Shown here one piece after another: positions 50,681 to 61,132 of a DNA stretch of 64,000 nt. This DNA comes from Glycomyces fuscus. Lineage in GTDB: Bacteria > Actinomycetota > Actinomycetes > Streptosporangiales > Streptosporangiaceae. Positions within the stretch are counted from its first letter, which is position 1. The number at the start of each line of letters is the position of its first letter. The stretch lies in the NCBI GenBank assembly GCA_002529455.1, contig NYMS01000007.1, positions 1 through 64,000 on the forward strand, read 5' to 3'. Position numbers and translations under genes: made by a program. The notes under the pieces are model-generated. The model was not told the origin of the DNA. It made no database searches and saw only the letters and a program-made list of their open reading frames with translations.

Positions 50681-52003
50681 TCAGTCGGTGCCCGTGCCGT
50701 GGTAGCGGGGGCTGCGGGCGTGCCATTCGCGGCTGCCGCCGAGCCAGGCCCACAGGCCCCACAGGAAGCGGCGCAGCTCGGGCGAGCCCGCGAGGGCCAG
50801 GGCGGCGGCCTCGGCCTCGAAGGCGTGCATCAGCTCGTCGTGGACGTCGACGGTGCGCCGGACGGCCTCACCCAGCGAGCATCCGTCCTCGGTGGCGATC
50901 AGCCGGGGCAGGCTGAGGTCGGTGACGTCCTCCTTGCCCATGGAGTACAGGTCGTTCACGATCACGCTCGCGCTGCCCGCCAGGGTGAACACGCGGCGCA
51001 CGCTCGGCTGGGAGAACTCCTCGTGCGACAGCTCGTACCCGGCGACCGCGTCGATGAGCGCCATGCACGGCACGAAGCTGTTCTCGTGCCGGTGCATGAG
51101 GAACTCCCAGACCGGCGGCCGGTGGCCGGTGGCCAGCCAGACGCCCTCCTGGTTGTAGGCCACGAACATGATCGCCAGCTCGTGGCGGAGCCTGCGCACC
51201 TGTGACGCCGTGGCGTAGGCGCCGAGCCGGTTCAGGCTGGAGCGCAGGGCGACCATCACCGGGTCCGCGCGCACGACCTCCTCCAGCTGCGGCGCGTAGC
51301 GCAGCGGCAGGTGCGCCTGGTCGATGACCGAGTGGGCGATCGCCAGGCGCCGGCCGAGCAGCTCCGGGTGCGCCTCCTCCGCCTCGCCGTCGACGTAGTG
51401 GTCGTCCACGGACCACTCGGCCAGGGCGCACCTGGCCGCGGCCAGCAGCCGGTCGGGGTCGTCGGTCTCGGGGTGGGCGAGCATGATGAGGCGCCCGAAC
51501 CCGGCCGCGCGCACCTTGTCGAGCTGGCCGGGGTAGACCCCCACCTCCTCGGCCCACTCGACCAGGCGGTCGTCGACCTCGTCGCCCAGGGCGGGGTCGT
51601 CGCGGACGGCGGGCGGGCAGTACAGCGCCGGAACCGGCTCCCCGTCGGGCTCGGGCCCCGCGGACGCGGGAACCCCGGGCTCCGGGGCCTCCTTCGCGGT
51701 CGGCGAGGGCTCCCGGACGCGCGCTCCCCCGGGGTGGCCGGGGACGCGGAGCCCGGTGCGCGCGGCGGGGGAGCCGGGGCTCTGGTCGGCGACGTGCGAC
51801 TCGGGCAGCCGGAGCCGGAGCGCGGACGTCCCGATCCCCGCCGGGCCCACGGGCAGCCGGGGCGCGGGCGGCGCCTGGCGCGCGGGCGCGGGTACCAGCA
51901 GGTCCGGTCTCCCGGGGCGCCGCGGGTCGCGGAGCAGGTCGTCCACCAGGGCCGCCACCTCCGGGGAGGCGGTGGAGGCGGACATCCTGGGCAGCGGTGG
52001 CAC
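50681..52003 (-). CDS. 2-methylisoborneol synthase
   Basis: Class I terpene cyclase, 440 residues, turning 2-methyl-GPP into the earthy odorant 2-methylisoborneol. The catalytic half carries the Asp-rich motif SVDDHYVDGE and the NSE motif VNDLYSMGKED, plus HRHENSFVPCMALID. The first about 120 residues are Pro/Ala/Gly-rich and predicted disordered, containing GPAGIGTSALRL; in homologous systems such extensions load the enzyme into the encapsulin shell. GTG 52003 is preferred for its GAAGGGGG ribosome site and because it gives the usual family length; ATG 51985 is the alternative. It lies 35 bp after the shell gene. Confidence 0.94.
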   Translation of the reverse strand: MPPLPRMSASTASPEVAALVDDLLRDPRRPGRPDLLVPAPARQAPPAPRLPVGPAGIGTSALRLRLPESHVADQSPGSPAARTGLRVPGHPGGARVREPSPTAKEAPEPGVPASAGPEPDGEPVPALYCPPAVRDDPALGDEVDDRLVEWAEEVGVYPGQLDKVRAAGFGRLIMLAHPETDDPDRLLAAARCALAEWSVDDHYVDGEAEEAHPELLGRRLAIAHSVIDQAHLPLRYAPQLEEVVRADPVMVALRSSLNRLGAYATASQVRRLRHELAIMFVAYNQEGVWLATGHRPPVWEFLMHRHENSFVPCMALIDAVAGYELSHEEFSQPSVRRVFTLAGSASVIVNDLYSMGKEDVTDLSLPRLIATEDGCSLGEAVRRTVDVHDELMHAFEAEAAALALAGSPELRRFLWGLWAWLGGSREWHARSPRYHGTGTD

Positions 52004-52038
52004 CGTCTCAGGCCCCCTTCCCTGATCGTGTCGGGTGC

Positions 52039-53442
<1,404 letters not shown>

Positions 53443-54396
53443 GCGCCGTGTCTCTCCTCAATCGTGGTCGCGTTCGCGTCCCACGGGACCGGCGGAGCGG
53501 CCCCGCGGGACGCGAGCGGGAGGGGAAGGGGTTACGCGTCATCGGATACGTGGGGTGACCAGGGCTGTTGACGCACAGGCCAGCGCTTCGTAAACCGCTG
53601 ATCACCCTAGGAGCGACCATTCGGATTTCGCAAGGAAACCGGAGTTTTTCTCGGCGGAACCGGAGAAAACCCTGTCCCATATCCCCGCCGTTTCCCCGAA
53701 TCCGGGGACGGACGCCCACCAACAGGGCGAACCGCACCACCGCCACAAGCCCACGAACAGCTCATACACTCGCAAAAGCTTCCGTGTTCCGCACACCTCG
53801 ACACGAACAGAGCCACGAACAGGGACCACCAATTCATGACATTTCGTGATGTGAATTCTCCAGAAGGAAAGACACGGGAGGGCATTTTCCCGGTCGCCGG
53901 GGAAAGGAATTACGGCCATCCGATGACGGGCCCGCGCCACGGCCCCGAGCGCGCGGAGCCGCCCTGTCCGGACCCGTGCCCACGACCCCGGCCCCTACCC
54001 GAACGGCCGACGCCGTACAAGGGCCGTCCGTCGTGTCCGCGCCTCCTCCCGGACACGCGGCGCGGCCGGGGGAAGGGAGCGGCAGGTGGGAGAACGGCCC
54101 CGGGGGCGGCCCTGTCCGGAAGCGGTCACCGGGATTTCGGCGCGACGGGGGCGGGGTATCTCCCCCCGTGCTCGAAGGAGCGGGAGGGGCCGGCGGCGAA
54201 GGGAATCCCCCCGTCCGGCCGCCACGGCCTCCCCCGCGACGGCCCCCTCCCCCGACGGCCGCCTCCGGCGCAGCGCCCCGGACCCGGCGCACGGGCACAG
54301 GAGCGCTCCCCCCGACCCCCACGAGACGACACCCCCCCACAGCGAACGCGAAGGCCCTCCCCGAGAACTCCAGCGGAGGCCAGGAGAGGAAACACC
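53443..54396. other. Long divergent region, partly low in GC, before the bacteriocin gene
   Basis: This 954-bp gap has no convincing gene. About 53600-53900 is far less GC-rich than the rest of the window. It contains three direct copies of CACGAACAG (53752, 53802, 53814), an AATTCA/TGAATT inverted repeat near 53832-53858 and a + strand promoter-like pair TTGACG-17-TAAACC (53568-53596). The rightmost 450 bp are GC-rich with out-of-frame short ORFs only. The region must hold the encapsulin-operon promoter leftward and the bacteriocin promoter rightward. Confidence 0.5.
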
Positions 54397-54693
54397 ATGC
54401 CCCACACCCTGAAGCGGGCCGCGGCGACCCTGGCGATCGCCGCCGGGCTCACCGCCGGGACGGCGGGCGTCGCCGCGGCCGCCGTCAGCTACGTCGGCGG
54501 CGGAACGTGGTACCACGGGCTCACCTCCTCGGTCGTGTACTCCGACTACTTCCACGGGACGCGCTGCCACGGCTCCACGGCGGTCGGCAGGTACACCGTC
54601 ACCTCCGCGGCGTACCTGCCGGGGTACACCTCCCGGGCGTCGGCTCCGCGCGCCCTCTCCAACAACGAGTCCTACTGGAGGCACTGCGGATAG
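54397..54693 (+). CDS. Lactococcin 972-family bacteriocin precursor
   Basis: Secreted 98-residue peptide precursor. A Sec signal (RAAATLAIAAGLTAGTAGVAAAA) is followed by a mature part of about 66 residues beginning VSYVGGGTWYHG, with VVYSDYFHGTRCHGSTAVG and the terminal NNESYWRHC. The GGGTWYHG start, tyrosines, HGSTA and terminal SYW are family hallmarks. Lactococcin 972 blocks septum formation by binding lipid II in sensitive bacteria; that activity is only presumed here. Two cysteines (in HGTRCHG and near the C-terminus) are unusual for the lactococcal prototype and could form a disulfide. ATG 54397 has GGAGAGGA upstream. Confidence 0.88.
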   Translation: MPHTLKRAAATLAIAAGLTAGTAGVAAAAVSYVGGGTWYHGLTSSVVYSDYFHGTRCHGSTAVGRYTVTSAAYLPGYTSRASAPRALSNNESYWRHCG

Positions 54694-54705
54694 CAGGCCG
54701 CGACG

Positions 54706-54735
54706 GACCCGCTGGCGTCCCCCCGCCAGCGGGTC
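54706..54735 (+). terminator. Intercistronic hairpin after the bacteriocin gene
   Basis: GACCCGCTGGCG and CGCCAGCGGGTC form a perfect 12-bp stem with a 6-base loop, 12 bp after the bacteriocin stop and 32 bp before the next start. It may end most transcripts or protect the bacteriocin message, giving more peptide than transporter. Confidence 0.65.
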
Positions 54736-54767
54736 GCCGCCGTGCCCGCGACCGCGCCGAAAAGACC

Positions 54768-56837
54768 ATGCCCAACCGGACCATCGCCTTCGCCCACACC
54801 GCCTTCCTGCTGCTCGCCGCGCTCATCGCCGCGCTGCTGCTCGCCACCTGGGAGCTGACGCTCCCCACCGCGCAGCACTCGGCGGTGGTGTGGATCGTCG
54901 AGGACGACGGCACCTCCGACGGCGAACGGGTCGCGCGGACCGTCGAACGCGTCGCCGCGGAGCAGGGCATCGCCATCGGCTTCACCGCCCCGGACGTGCG
55001 CGCCCCCGAGTCGCTGTCGCACCTGTACCTGGCCGTCGGGGACCCCGACTCCCGGTACGCCGACTGGCTCACCGAGGGGTACCCGTCCTTCAACCCCGCC
55101 ACGGAGCTGCGCGTCCACCCCGTGGACGCGCTCGCCGACCGCAGTCCGCGCGGCTACTACCTGGTCTTCGGCCCGCCCGAGAACGCGCGGGTGCTCACCG
55201 ACGCGCTCGCCGGGCACGGCCTGCGCCCGGACGCGGGCGGCAGCCAGGCGCGGCTGTGGCACTCCTTCCTCGGCGGCCCGCTGTTCAACGTCCTGGCCCT
55301 GGCGCTGCTGGTGGGGGTCACCGCGACCAGCGCGGGGGTGCTGCTCGGTTCCCGGGACTACGCCGTCCAGCGGCTGCTGGGGCGCTCCTACGGTCGCATC
55401 CTCCTGCGCGACCTGGGCCAGGTCGCGCGGCTGTGGGGCGCGGCCCTGCCCGCCGTCGCCCTGGTCACCCTGGTCTGCCTCGGCCTCTACAACGGCTGGA
55501 ACCAGCTCGGCTTCTTCTCCCTCGTCGCCCTGGTGCTCGCGGGGGTCCTCGCCGCCGCCGCCGTGGCCGCGCACGCCGCGGTGCTCGGGCTGGTGCACGC
55601 CACCGCGATCCTGCCCGCGCTCAAGGGCCGCGTCCCCGTCCGCACCGCCCAGGTCGGCGCCTACCTGGTGCGCGTGCCCGTCCTGCTCCTGGTGCTCACC
55701 GTCCTGGGGTCGGTCGTCCACCTGGCGCAGACCACGCGGGAGCAGCACGCCTCGCTGGAGGCCTTCGCCCAGACCGGGCGGACCTCGCACATCGCCCTCA
55801 ACGGCAGCGTCGGCCTGGAGGACCCCCGGACCGCCGACGCCCTCCTCGGCCCCTGGCTGCGCCGGGCCGACCGGGAGGGCCGACTCGTCGTCGCCGACCA
55901 GCACGCGCCCGAGTCCGTCGTGCCGGCCGGGTCCGCGAGGCCCGGCTTCGACGTGCTCGTGGTCAACGACACCTACCTCGCGGAGCAGGAGATCGTGTCC
56001 CCCTCGGGCGAGCGCCACGGTCCCGCCCCCGCCGGGGACCGGGTCCGGGTCCTGCTCCCCGAGTCGCACGCCTCCCACCGAGGGGACATCGAGCGGGCGA
56101 TGCCGGACTGGCTCCGCCTCCAGAACGGCGGCGGGGAGTCCGGGACACCCGTGGAGGTCCTGCCCACGGCCGACGGCCAGACGGTGTTCACCTACGGGTC
56201 CAGAAACCCCCTCCGCCAGCGGGAGACCCCCTTCCTGCGCGACCCGGTGGTCATCGCCCTGCCCAACGGCGCCGTGCTCTCCGACAGCGCCTACGTCGCC
56301 TACATGACCCACGAGGCCCTGCTCTTCCCCGACCCGGGCGTGGTGGAGCGGGCCCGGGAGGCCGACCCGCGCATGGCCGAGTACGTCAACGCGGTCCAGC
56401 CGATCCTCGACAAGGCGGCCGGCGCCTACGCCGCCGACCTGAACCTGCTCCGCATCGAGGCGTTCAACCTGGCCGCCGGGACGGCCCTGCTGCTGCTGGC
56501 CGGCATCGCCTCCTGCGTGGTCCACGTGCGCTCCCAGGCCCAGACCGTCTTCGCCCGGCACATCAGCGGGTGGGGCCTCCTCGCCACGCACCGGCGCTTC
56601 CTGGCCGTCGAGGCGGGGATCTCGCTGGGCTTCGCGGGCTGGGCCGCGTGGGACTCCCTCACCACGCTGCGTGCGCTGCGCGACCCCGGCAGGGCGCTGC
56701 CGCCCGAACTGGTGCCGACCACCGGCCTCGAACCCCTCTACGCCGTGGCCATCGCGGCGGCCGGGCTCGCCCTGACGCTGGGCGCGCTCGCCTTCTTCCA
56801 CCGCCGTATCGTCCGCGAGGGCTCCTCGCAGGCCTGA
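54768..56837 (+). CDS. Bacteriocin-associated integral membrane protein (lactococcin 972 partner)
   Basis: A 689-residue membrane protein. One N-terminal helix, a large extracytoplasmic domain (about 35-170), three or four helices (residues 175-320: FNVLALALLVGVTATSAGVLLG, LWGAALPAVALVTLVCLGLY, FSLVALVLAGVLAAAAVAAHA, VPVLLLVLTVLGSVVHL), a second extracytoplasmic domain and three C-terminal helices. The layout matches the 7-TM protein that always accompanies lactococcin 972 genes together with an ABC ATPase. The pair is thought to give immunity or export. It resembles a FtsX/MacB-type permease with two extracellular domains. Confidence 0.85.
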   Translation: MPNRTIAFAHTAFLLLAALIAALLLATWELTLPTAQHSAVVWIVEDDGTSDGERVARTVERVAAEQGIAIGFTAPDVRAPESLSHLYLAVGDPDSRYADWLTEGYPSFNPATELRVHPVDALADRSPRGYYLVFGPPENARVLTDALAGHGLRPDAGGSQARLWHSFLGGPLFNVLALALLVGVTATSAGVLLGSRDYAVQRLLGRSYGRILLRDLGQVARLWGAALPAVALVTLVCLGLYNGWNQLGFFSLVALVLAGVLAAAAVAAHAAVLGLVHATAILPALKGRVPVRTAQVGAYLVRVPVLLLVLTVLGSVVHLAQTTREQHASLEAFAQTGRTSHIALNGSVGLEDPRTADALLGPWLRRADREGRLVVADQHAPESVVPAGSARPGFDVLVVNDTYLAEQEIVSPSGERHGPAPAGDRVRVLLPESHASHRGDIERAMPDWLRLQNGGGESGTPVEVLPTADGQTVFTYGSRNPLRQRETPFLRDPVVIALPNGAVLSDSAYVAYMTHEALLFPDPGVVERAREADPRMAEYVNAVQPILDKAAGAYAADLNLLRIEAFNLAAGTALLLLAGIASCVVHVRSQAQTVFARHISGWGLLATHRRFLAVEAGISLGFAGWAAWDSLTTLRALRDPGRALPPELVPTTGLEPLYAVAIAAAGLALTLGALAFFHRRIVREGSSQA

Positions 56838-56854
56838 GACACCCGGGAGGCGCC

Positions 56855-57502
56855 ATGATCACCGTCGAGAAGCTCACCAAGTCCTTCGGGACGCGCGTCC
56901 TGTGGCGGGACCTGGACCTGACCGTGGAGGCCGGGCGGATGCTGGCCCTGGTCGGCGCCAGCGGATCGGGCAAGACCACCCTGCTCAACTGCATGGGCCT
57001 GCTGGAGAGGCCCAGCGCGGGCCGGATCCTCTTCGAGGGCACCGACGTCACCCGCCTGGGCCCGGGCGGGCAGCGGCGCTTCCGCGGCGACAGGCTCGGC
57101 TACCTGTTCCAGAACTACGCCCTGATCGAGAACGCCACCGTCAGGGCCAACCTCGACGTGGTCGGGCGGTACGGCTCCAGGTCCCTGCACGCCGGGGCCC
57201 TGGAGAGGGTCGGCCTGGCGGGGCGGGAGCGGGAGAGGGTGCACCACCTGTCCGGCGGCGAGCAGCAGCGCGTCGCCCTGGCCCGCCTGCTGGTCAAGCA
57301 GCCCTCCCTGGTGCTGGCCGACGAGCCCACCGGCGCGCTGGACCACGACAACGGCGCGATGGTCGTGGAGGTGCTGCGCCGGCTGAGCCGGGAGGGCTGC
57401 GCGGTGGTGGTCGCCACGCACGACGACGCCGTCCGGGACGCGTGCGACGACGTCTTCGACGTGGGCGCGCGGCGGGAGGCGGACACGGCCGGCGGCCGGT
57501 AG
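56855..57502 (+). CDS. ABC transporter ATPase of the bacteriocin locus
   Basis: A 215-residue ATPase of the MacB/LolD type. Walker [14 protein letters not shown]-loop [13 protein letters not shown], signature [17 protein letters not shown], Walker [13 protein letters not shown] and H-loop VVATHDD are all intact. It is 17 bp after the membrane protein, with GGGAGG before ATG 56855, and will form the transporter with it. In lactococcin 972 loci this pair is associated with self-protection. Confidence 0.92.
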   Translation: MITVEKLTKSFGTRVLWRDLDLTVEAGRMLALVGASGSGKTTLLNCMGLLERPSAGRILFEGTDVTRLGPGGQRRFRGDRLGYLFQNYALIENATVRANLDVVGRYGSRSLHAGALERVGLAGRERERVHHLSGGEQQRVALARLLVKQPSLVLADEPTGALDHDNGAMVVEVLRRLSREGCAVVVATHDDAVRDACDDVFDVGARREADTAGGR

Positions 57503-57628
57503 CGGCGGGGAGCCCCCGGGGTCGGCGGCCGGAGGGCGGGGCCGAACGGCGCACCGTCGTCCGAAGCGGGCGCCGACGGGACGACCGCGGGCACGGGCGC
57601 CCGTGGGAGGGGCGTTAGGGTGCCGTCC

Positions 57629-58426
57629 ATGTCCTACGACCCCACCTCCTCCCCCGAACCGACCGCCGCGCCCCGGGAGGGGACCGCGGCCGGCCGCGCC
57701 GTCCTGGTGACCGGCGCCGCCCGGGGCATCGGCCGAGCCGTCGCCACCGCCTTCGCGGAGCGGGGCGACCGGGTCGCCGTGCACTACGCGACCCGCCGCG
57801 CCGAGGCCGAGGCGACCCTGGAAGGCCTTCCCGGAGAGGGCCACCTCCTCCTCCGAGCCGACATCGCCGACCCCGACGCGGCCGCGGACCTGGTCGAGCG
57901 GGCGACCACCCGCCTGGGCGGGCTCGACGTCCTGGTCAACAACGCCGCGGTCAACACCGCCCACCCCCTGGCCACGACCTCCTACGAGCGGTGGCGGGAG
58001 GCCTGGCGGGCCACCATGGACGTGAACGTGCTCGGCGCCGCCAACACCAGCTACCTGGCCGCCCGGCACATGATCGACCACGGGGTGCGCGGCCACATCG
58101 TCAACGTCGGATCGCGGGGCGCCTACCGGGGCGAGCCCGACCACCCGGCCTACGGCGCGAGCAAGGCCGCCCTGCACTCCCTGGGCCAGTCCCTGGCCGT
58201 CGCCCTGGCCCCGCACGGCATCACCGTCGCCTCCGTGGCGCCCGGGTTCGTGGACACCGAGCGCGTGGCCGAACGCCTCACCGACCGGGTCCGCGCCGAC
58301 AGCCCCTTCGGCCGCGTGGCCGCCCCCGAGGAGGTCGCCGCCGCCGTGCGCTACCTCGCCTCGCCCGAGGCCGTGTGGTCCTCGGGCGCCGTCCTGGACG
58401 TCAACGGCGCCTCGTACCTGCGCTGA
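57629..58426 (+). CDS. Short-chain dehydrogenase/reductase
   Basis: NAD(P)-dependent oxidoreductase of the classical SDR family, 265 residues. Cofactor motif [14 protein letters not shown], catalytic Ser in VGSRGAYRG and YGASK, and the C-terminal [14 protein letters not shown] are present. ATG 57629 is preferred over GTG 57620. FabG-like in pattern but with no fatty-acid genes nearby; the substrate is unknown. Convergent with the DUF5685 gene. Confidence 0.92.
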   Translation: MSYDPTSSPEPTAAPREGTAAGRAVLVTGAARGIGRAVATAFAERGDRVAVHYATRRAEAEATLEGLPGEGHLLLRADIADPDAAADLVERATTRLGGLDVLVNNAAVNTAHPLATTSYERWREAWRATMDVNVLGAANTSYLAARHMIDHGVRGHIVNVGSRGAYRGEPDHPAYGASKAALHSLGQSLAVALAPHGITVASVAPGFVDTERVAERLTDRVRADSPFGRVAAPEEVAAAVRYLASPEAVWSSGAVLDVNGASYLR

Positions 58427-58517
58427 CCGGCGCGGCCGGGGGCGTGCCGAGCCCGCGGGGAGGCCGACGCGCGCCCTGCCGGGGCCGTCCTCCCTCCGCC
58501 CGTCGCGCTCCCCGGAG

Positions 58518-59750
58518 TCAGCCGCAGCGGCAGCAGTCGCAACAGTTGCAGCACTCGCAGGCGTCGCACCAGGAGTTCCTCGGTTTGCCCGACCACGGCC
58601 CGGGGTGGGGGTCTCGGCAGCAGAACTGGCAGGTGCAGCACATGAACAGCGCCGCCGCGCACCCCGCCAGGACGCCCCGCCGCTCGGGCGGGTGCCGGAG
58701 TTCGGGGGTGTCGCACGAACAGGAACCGCAGCAGCCGTCCTTGTCCCCGCCCCCGCCGTGACCGGGGCCGTCCCCGCCGGGACCGCCCCCGTGGTGGGCG
58801 TCGTGGGCCCCGCTCCCGTCCCCTCGCCACTGGTGGGGCGGCTGCTGCTGGTGGTGGTGGGGGTGGTGGTTCTGGTACTGCCCCTGGTGCGGGTACCCGC
58901 CGTGGGCGAAGACCCGGTCGACGGCCCGGTGCAGCTCCCCCACCAGGAGCGCGCGGACCAGGCGGTCGTCGGCGAACTCGGCCTCCTCCAGCGCCAGCCG
59001 GACGCCCAGGACCGCGTCGTCGCACAGCTCGCGGGCCCGGCCGAGCCCGGTGCCGGTGGCCGTGAGCGGGTTCCAGGCGTCCCTGGCCCGGTCCTCCTCG
59101 CGGTCCTCCACCGCGTCCAGCAGGTGGGCGATCCGGCCGAACAGGCGCCCCGCCTCGCGCAGGGGTCCGGCGTTGCCGGGCCGCCCCGCCAGGACCGCGG
59201 TGTGCGCGAACGCCTCCCCGGTGGCCTCCTCGGTCGGCCGGGTCACCTCCAGGACGTCGGTACCCGGCCCCGCCGAGAGCTCGGCCTCCCTCTGCCGCTC
59301 GACCACCGCGACCAGCCCGGCTCCGTCGAACCCGAGCCCGGCACCGGCCTCACGCGCGTCTCGCCGCCAGCGCTCGGCCACCCGCCCGGCGAGGGCGCGC
59401 ACGCCGCGGCGGGCGTAGGGGCCGTCGCCGTCCTCGATGTGGTCGGCGATCTTGGCCGAGGCCAGCATCAGCGACACCGCCGCCGCCAGGCGGGCACCGG
59501 AGCCGTCGGCGACGTCGGCCCCGCGCATGCCGCGCAGGGGGCAGCGGCCCGCCCGGCGCGTGCCCGCGCACTCCTCGGACTGCGCCGCCGTCAGGACCGA
59601 CACCACCAGACCGTCGTAGTTGGTGGCGATCCGGGACGCCTGGCCGTGGTCGTCGCGCAGTGCCAGGCACAGCCCGCACATGTGCGACATCCACTCCTCG
59701 GCCAGTCCGTCGGACAGCGTGTGCCGACAGGGACGCAGGATTCCGAACAC
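58518..59750 (-). CDS. DUF5685 protein with His- and Cys-rich tail
   Basis: A 410-residue protein. The N-terminal 280 residues fit DUF5685 (FGILRPCRHTLSDGLAEEWMSHMCGLCLALRDDHG) and are all-helical with two Asp-rich helices, KIADHIEDGDG and RIAHLLDAVEDREEDRARDAWNPL, reminiscent of squalene/phytoene-synthase-like active sites. The tail is extraordinary: His clusters (NHHPHHHQQQPPHQ, AHDAHHGG) and then 19 cysteines in about 70 residues, many as CC pairs (DGCCGSCSCD, MCCTCQFCC, CDACECCNCCDCCRCG). GTG 59750 gives the usual family start and has GAGGTG upstream. Metal binding is likely for the tail; the enzymatic role is unproven. Confidence 0.82.
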   Translation of the reverse strand: MFGILRPCRHTLSDGLAEEWMSHMCGLCLALRDDHGQASRIATNYDGLVVSVLTAAQSEECAGTRRAGRCPLRGMRGADVADGSGARLAAAVSLMLASAKIADHIEDGDGPYARRGVRALAGRVAERWRRDAREAGAGLGFDGAGLVAVVERQREAELSAGPGTDVLEVTRPTEEATGEAFAHTAVLAGRPGNAGPLREAGRLFGRIAHLLDAVEDREEDRARDAWNPLTATGTGLGRARELCDDAVLGVRLALEEAEFADDRLVRALLVGELHRAVDRVFAHGGYPHQGQYQNHHPHHHQQQPPHQWRGDGSGAHDAHHGGGPGGDGPGHGGGGDKDGCCGSCSCDTPELRHPPERRGVLAGCAAALFMCCTCQFCCRDPHPGPWSGKPRNSWCDACECCNCCDCCRCG

Positions 59751-60067
59751 GGGCTGACACCTCATCTTCCGACGCCGCGGCAGCGGCGGGCTGTGCTGGA
59801 CACGGGGGTTCGATGCCCGCGCCGCGCGGGAGGTTCCGGCCGCGCGAACGCCTTCCGCGCGGCTTCGCGGACACGGTCGCGTCCACGCGTCCGGGCCCGG
59901 CCTCCGAGGCGCCCGACGGCGGATCCGGGGGCGATCCGAGAGGAACCGGCGGCACTGTCTCCCACATCGGCCACAAGTGGAGGGCGGCGTCCGTTTACGG
60001 CGTAGCGTGCACGAGAAGGACCCCGCACGGATCCGACGTGCGGCGGCTGACGGAGGGGACCACAACG
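59751..60067. other. Divergent intergenic region, DUF5685 and oxidoreductase genes
   Basis: These 317 bp separate two divergent genes. GTTTACGGCGTAGCGTGC near 59993-60010 is the only promoter-like patch seen (rightward); no strong repeat or ORF stands out. Confidence 0.35.
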
Positions 60068-61045
60068 GTGAGCCAGATGCGCGCGGCCCTGTACGACCGG
60101 TACGGCGGCCCGGAGGTGCTGTACGAGGGCACGGTCGCCAAGCCCCGCACCGGCCCGGGGGAGGTGCTGGTGCGCGTCCACGCCGCCAGCGTGAACGGCG
60201 GCGAACTGCTGGGCCGTGCGGGCGGGTTGCGCCTGGTGACCGGGCTGGTCGCAAGGGGTTTCCCCAAGCGGACCGGGATCGACTTCGCGGGCGAGGTCGT
60301 CGAGGTGGGGCCGGACGCCTCCGGGTTCGCGCCGGGGGACCGGGTGTGGGGCGGGCTGCCCCGGAGGTTCGGCAGCGCGGCCGAGTACGTGGCCGTCTCG
60401 CCCCGGCAGCTGTCCCGCGCACCGGCGGGGACCGACCTGGTCCAGGCCGCGGCCCTGCCCGGCGTGGGCACGACGGCCCTCACCGCGCTGCGGGACAAGG
60501 CCCGCCTCGCCCCGGGCGAGCGGCTGCTGGTGCGGGGCGCGAGCGGCGGGGTGGGCAGCGTCGCCGTCCAGCTCGGCCGGGCCTACGGAGCCCACGTCAC
60601 CGCGCTGGCCGGGGCCGGGAACCTCGACTTCGTGCGGGAGCTGGGCGCCGACGAGGCCTTCGACTACGCCGGCACCGGCCCCGGCGACCTGCCGCCGTTC
60701 GACGTCGTCCTGGACACGGTGGGAACCGGGATGGGCGCCTACCGCAGGCGGCTGACCGGAAACGGGCGCATGGTGACCATCACCTTCGACAGCGAGCGCA
60801 TGCTCGCCTCGCTCTCCTACGTCGCCGCCTCGGCCGTCTTCGGTCCGCGCCGTGTCCGCGCGTTCAGCGGCGACCCCGGGCGCGAGCTCTTCGCCGAACT
60901 GGCCCGCCTGACCGAGTCCGGGGCGGTCCGCCCCGTCGTGGACAGGGTCCTTCCCCTGGCCGAGATCGCCGAGGCCCACCGGGCGCTGGAGGCCGGAGGG
61001 ATCCGGGGCAAGGTGGTGGTGCGCGTGGTCGGGCCGCAGGCCTGA
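60068..61045 (+). CDS. Quinone-oxidoreductase-like medium-chain dehydrogenase
   Basis: Zinc-free MDR-family NADPH oxidoreductase of 325 residues. N-terminal GroES-like domain (PGEVLVRVHAASVNGGELLGR, GIDFAGEVVEVGPDASGFAPGDRVWG) and Rossmann domain with GASGGVGSVAVQLGRAYGAHVTALAG. Structural-zinc cysteines are absent. Similar enzymes reduce quinones or enones. GTG 60068 has GGAGGGG ten bases upstream; ATG 60077 is the alternative. Confidence 0.9.
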   Translation: MSQMRAALYDRYGGPEVLYEGTVAKPRTGPGEVLVRVHAASVNGGELLGRAGGLRLVTGLVARGFPKRTGIDFAGEVVEVGPDASGFAPGDRVWGGLPRRFGSAAEYVAVSPRQLSRAPAGTDLVQAAALPGVGTTALTALRDKARLAPGERLLVRGASGGVGSVAVQLGRAYGAHVTALAGAGNLDFVRELGADEAFDYAGTGPGDLPPFDVVLDTVGTGMGAYRRRLTGNGRMVTITFDSERMLASLSYVAASAVFGPRRVRAFSGDPGRELFAELARLTESGAVRPVVDRVLPLAEIAEAHRALEAGGIRGKVVVRVVGPQA

Positions 61046-61066
61046 GGCGGTCGGGCCCGCCCGGTC

Positions 61067-61099
61067 CGCCCTCCCGGCGGCCCCGTCTCCGGGAGGGCG
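61067..61099. terminator. Bidirectional terminator
   Basis: CGCCCTCCCGG and CCGGGAGGGCG pair over 11 bp around an 11-base loop, midway between the convergent oxidoreductase and SUKH genes. Confidence 0.7.
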
Positions 61100-61132
61100 C
61101 CCGCCCCGCGTGCCGGCGCCCCCGCCCCCTCG

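Noticed and set aside
53568..53596. TTGACG-17-TAAACC as the bacteriocin promoter
   Set aside because: It would give an 800-base leader; kept only as a note in the intergenic entry.
53602..53940. Minus-strand ORF of 112 codons in the low-GC patch
   Set aside because: No ribosome site, no recognisable motif, and neighbouring frames are equally open; treated as non-coding control DNA.
53834..54340. Minus-strand ORF before the bacteriocin gene
   Set aside because: Gly/Arg/Pro low-complexity product without start signal; most likely antisense noise.
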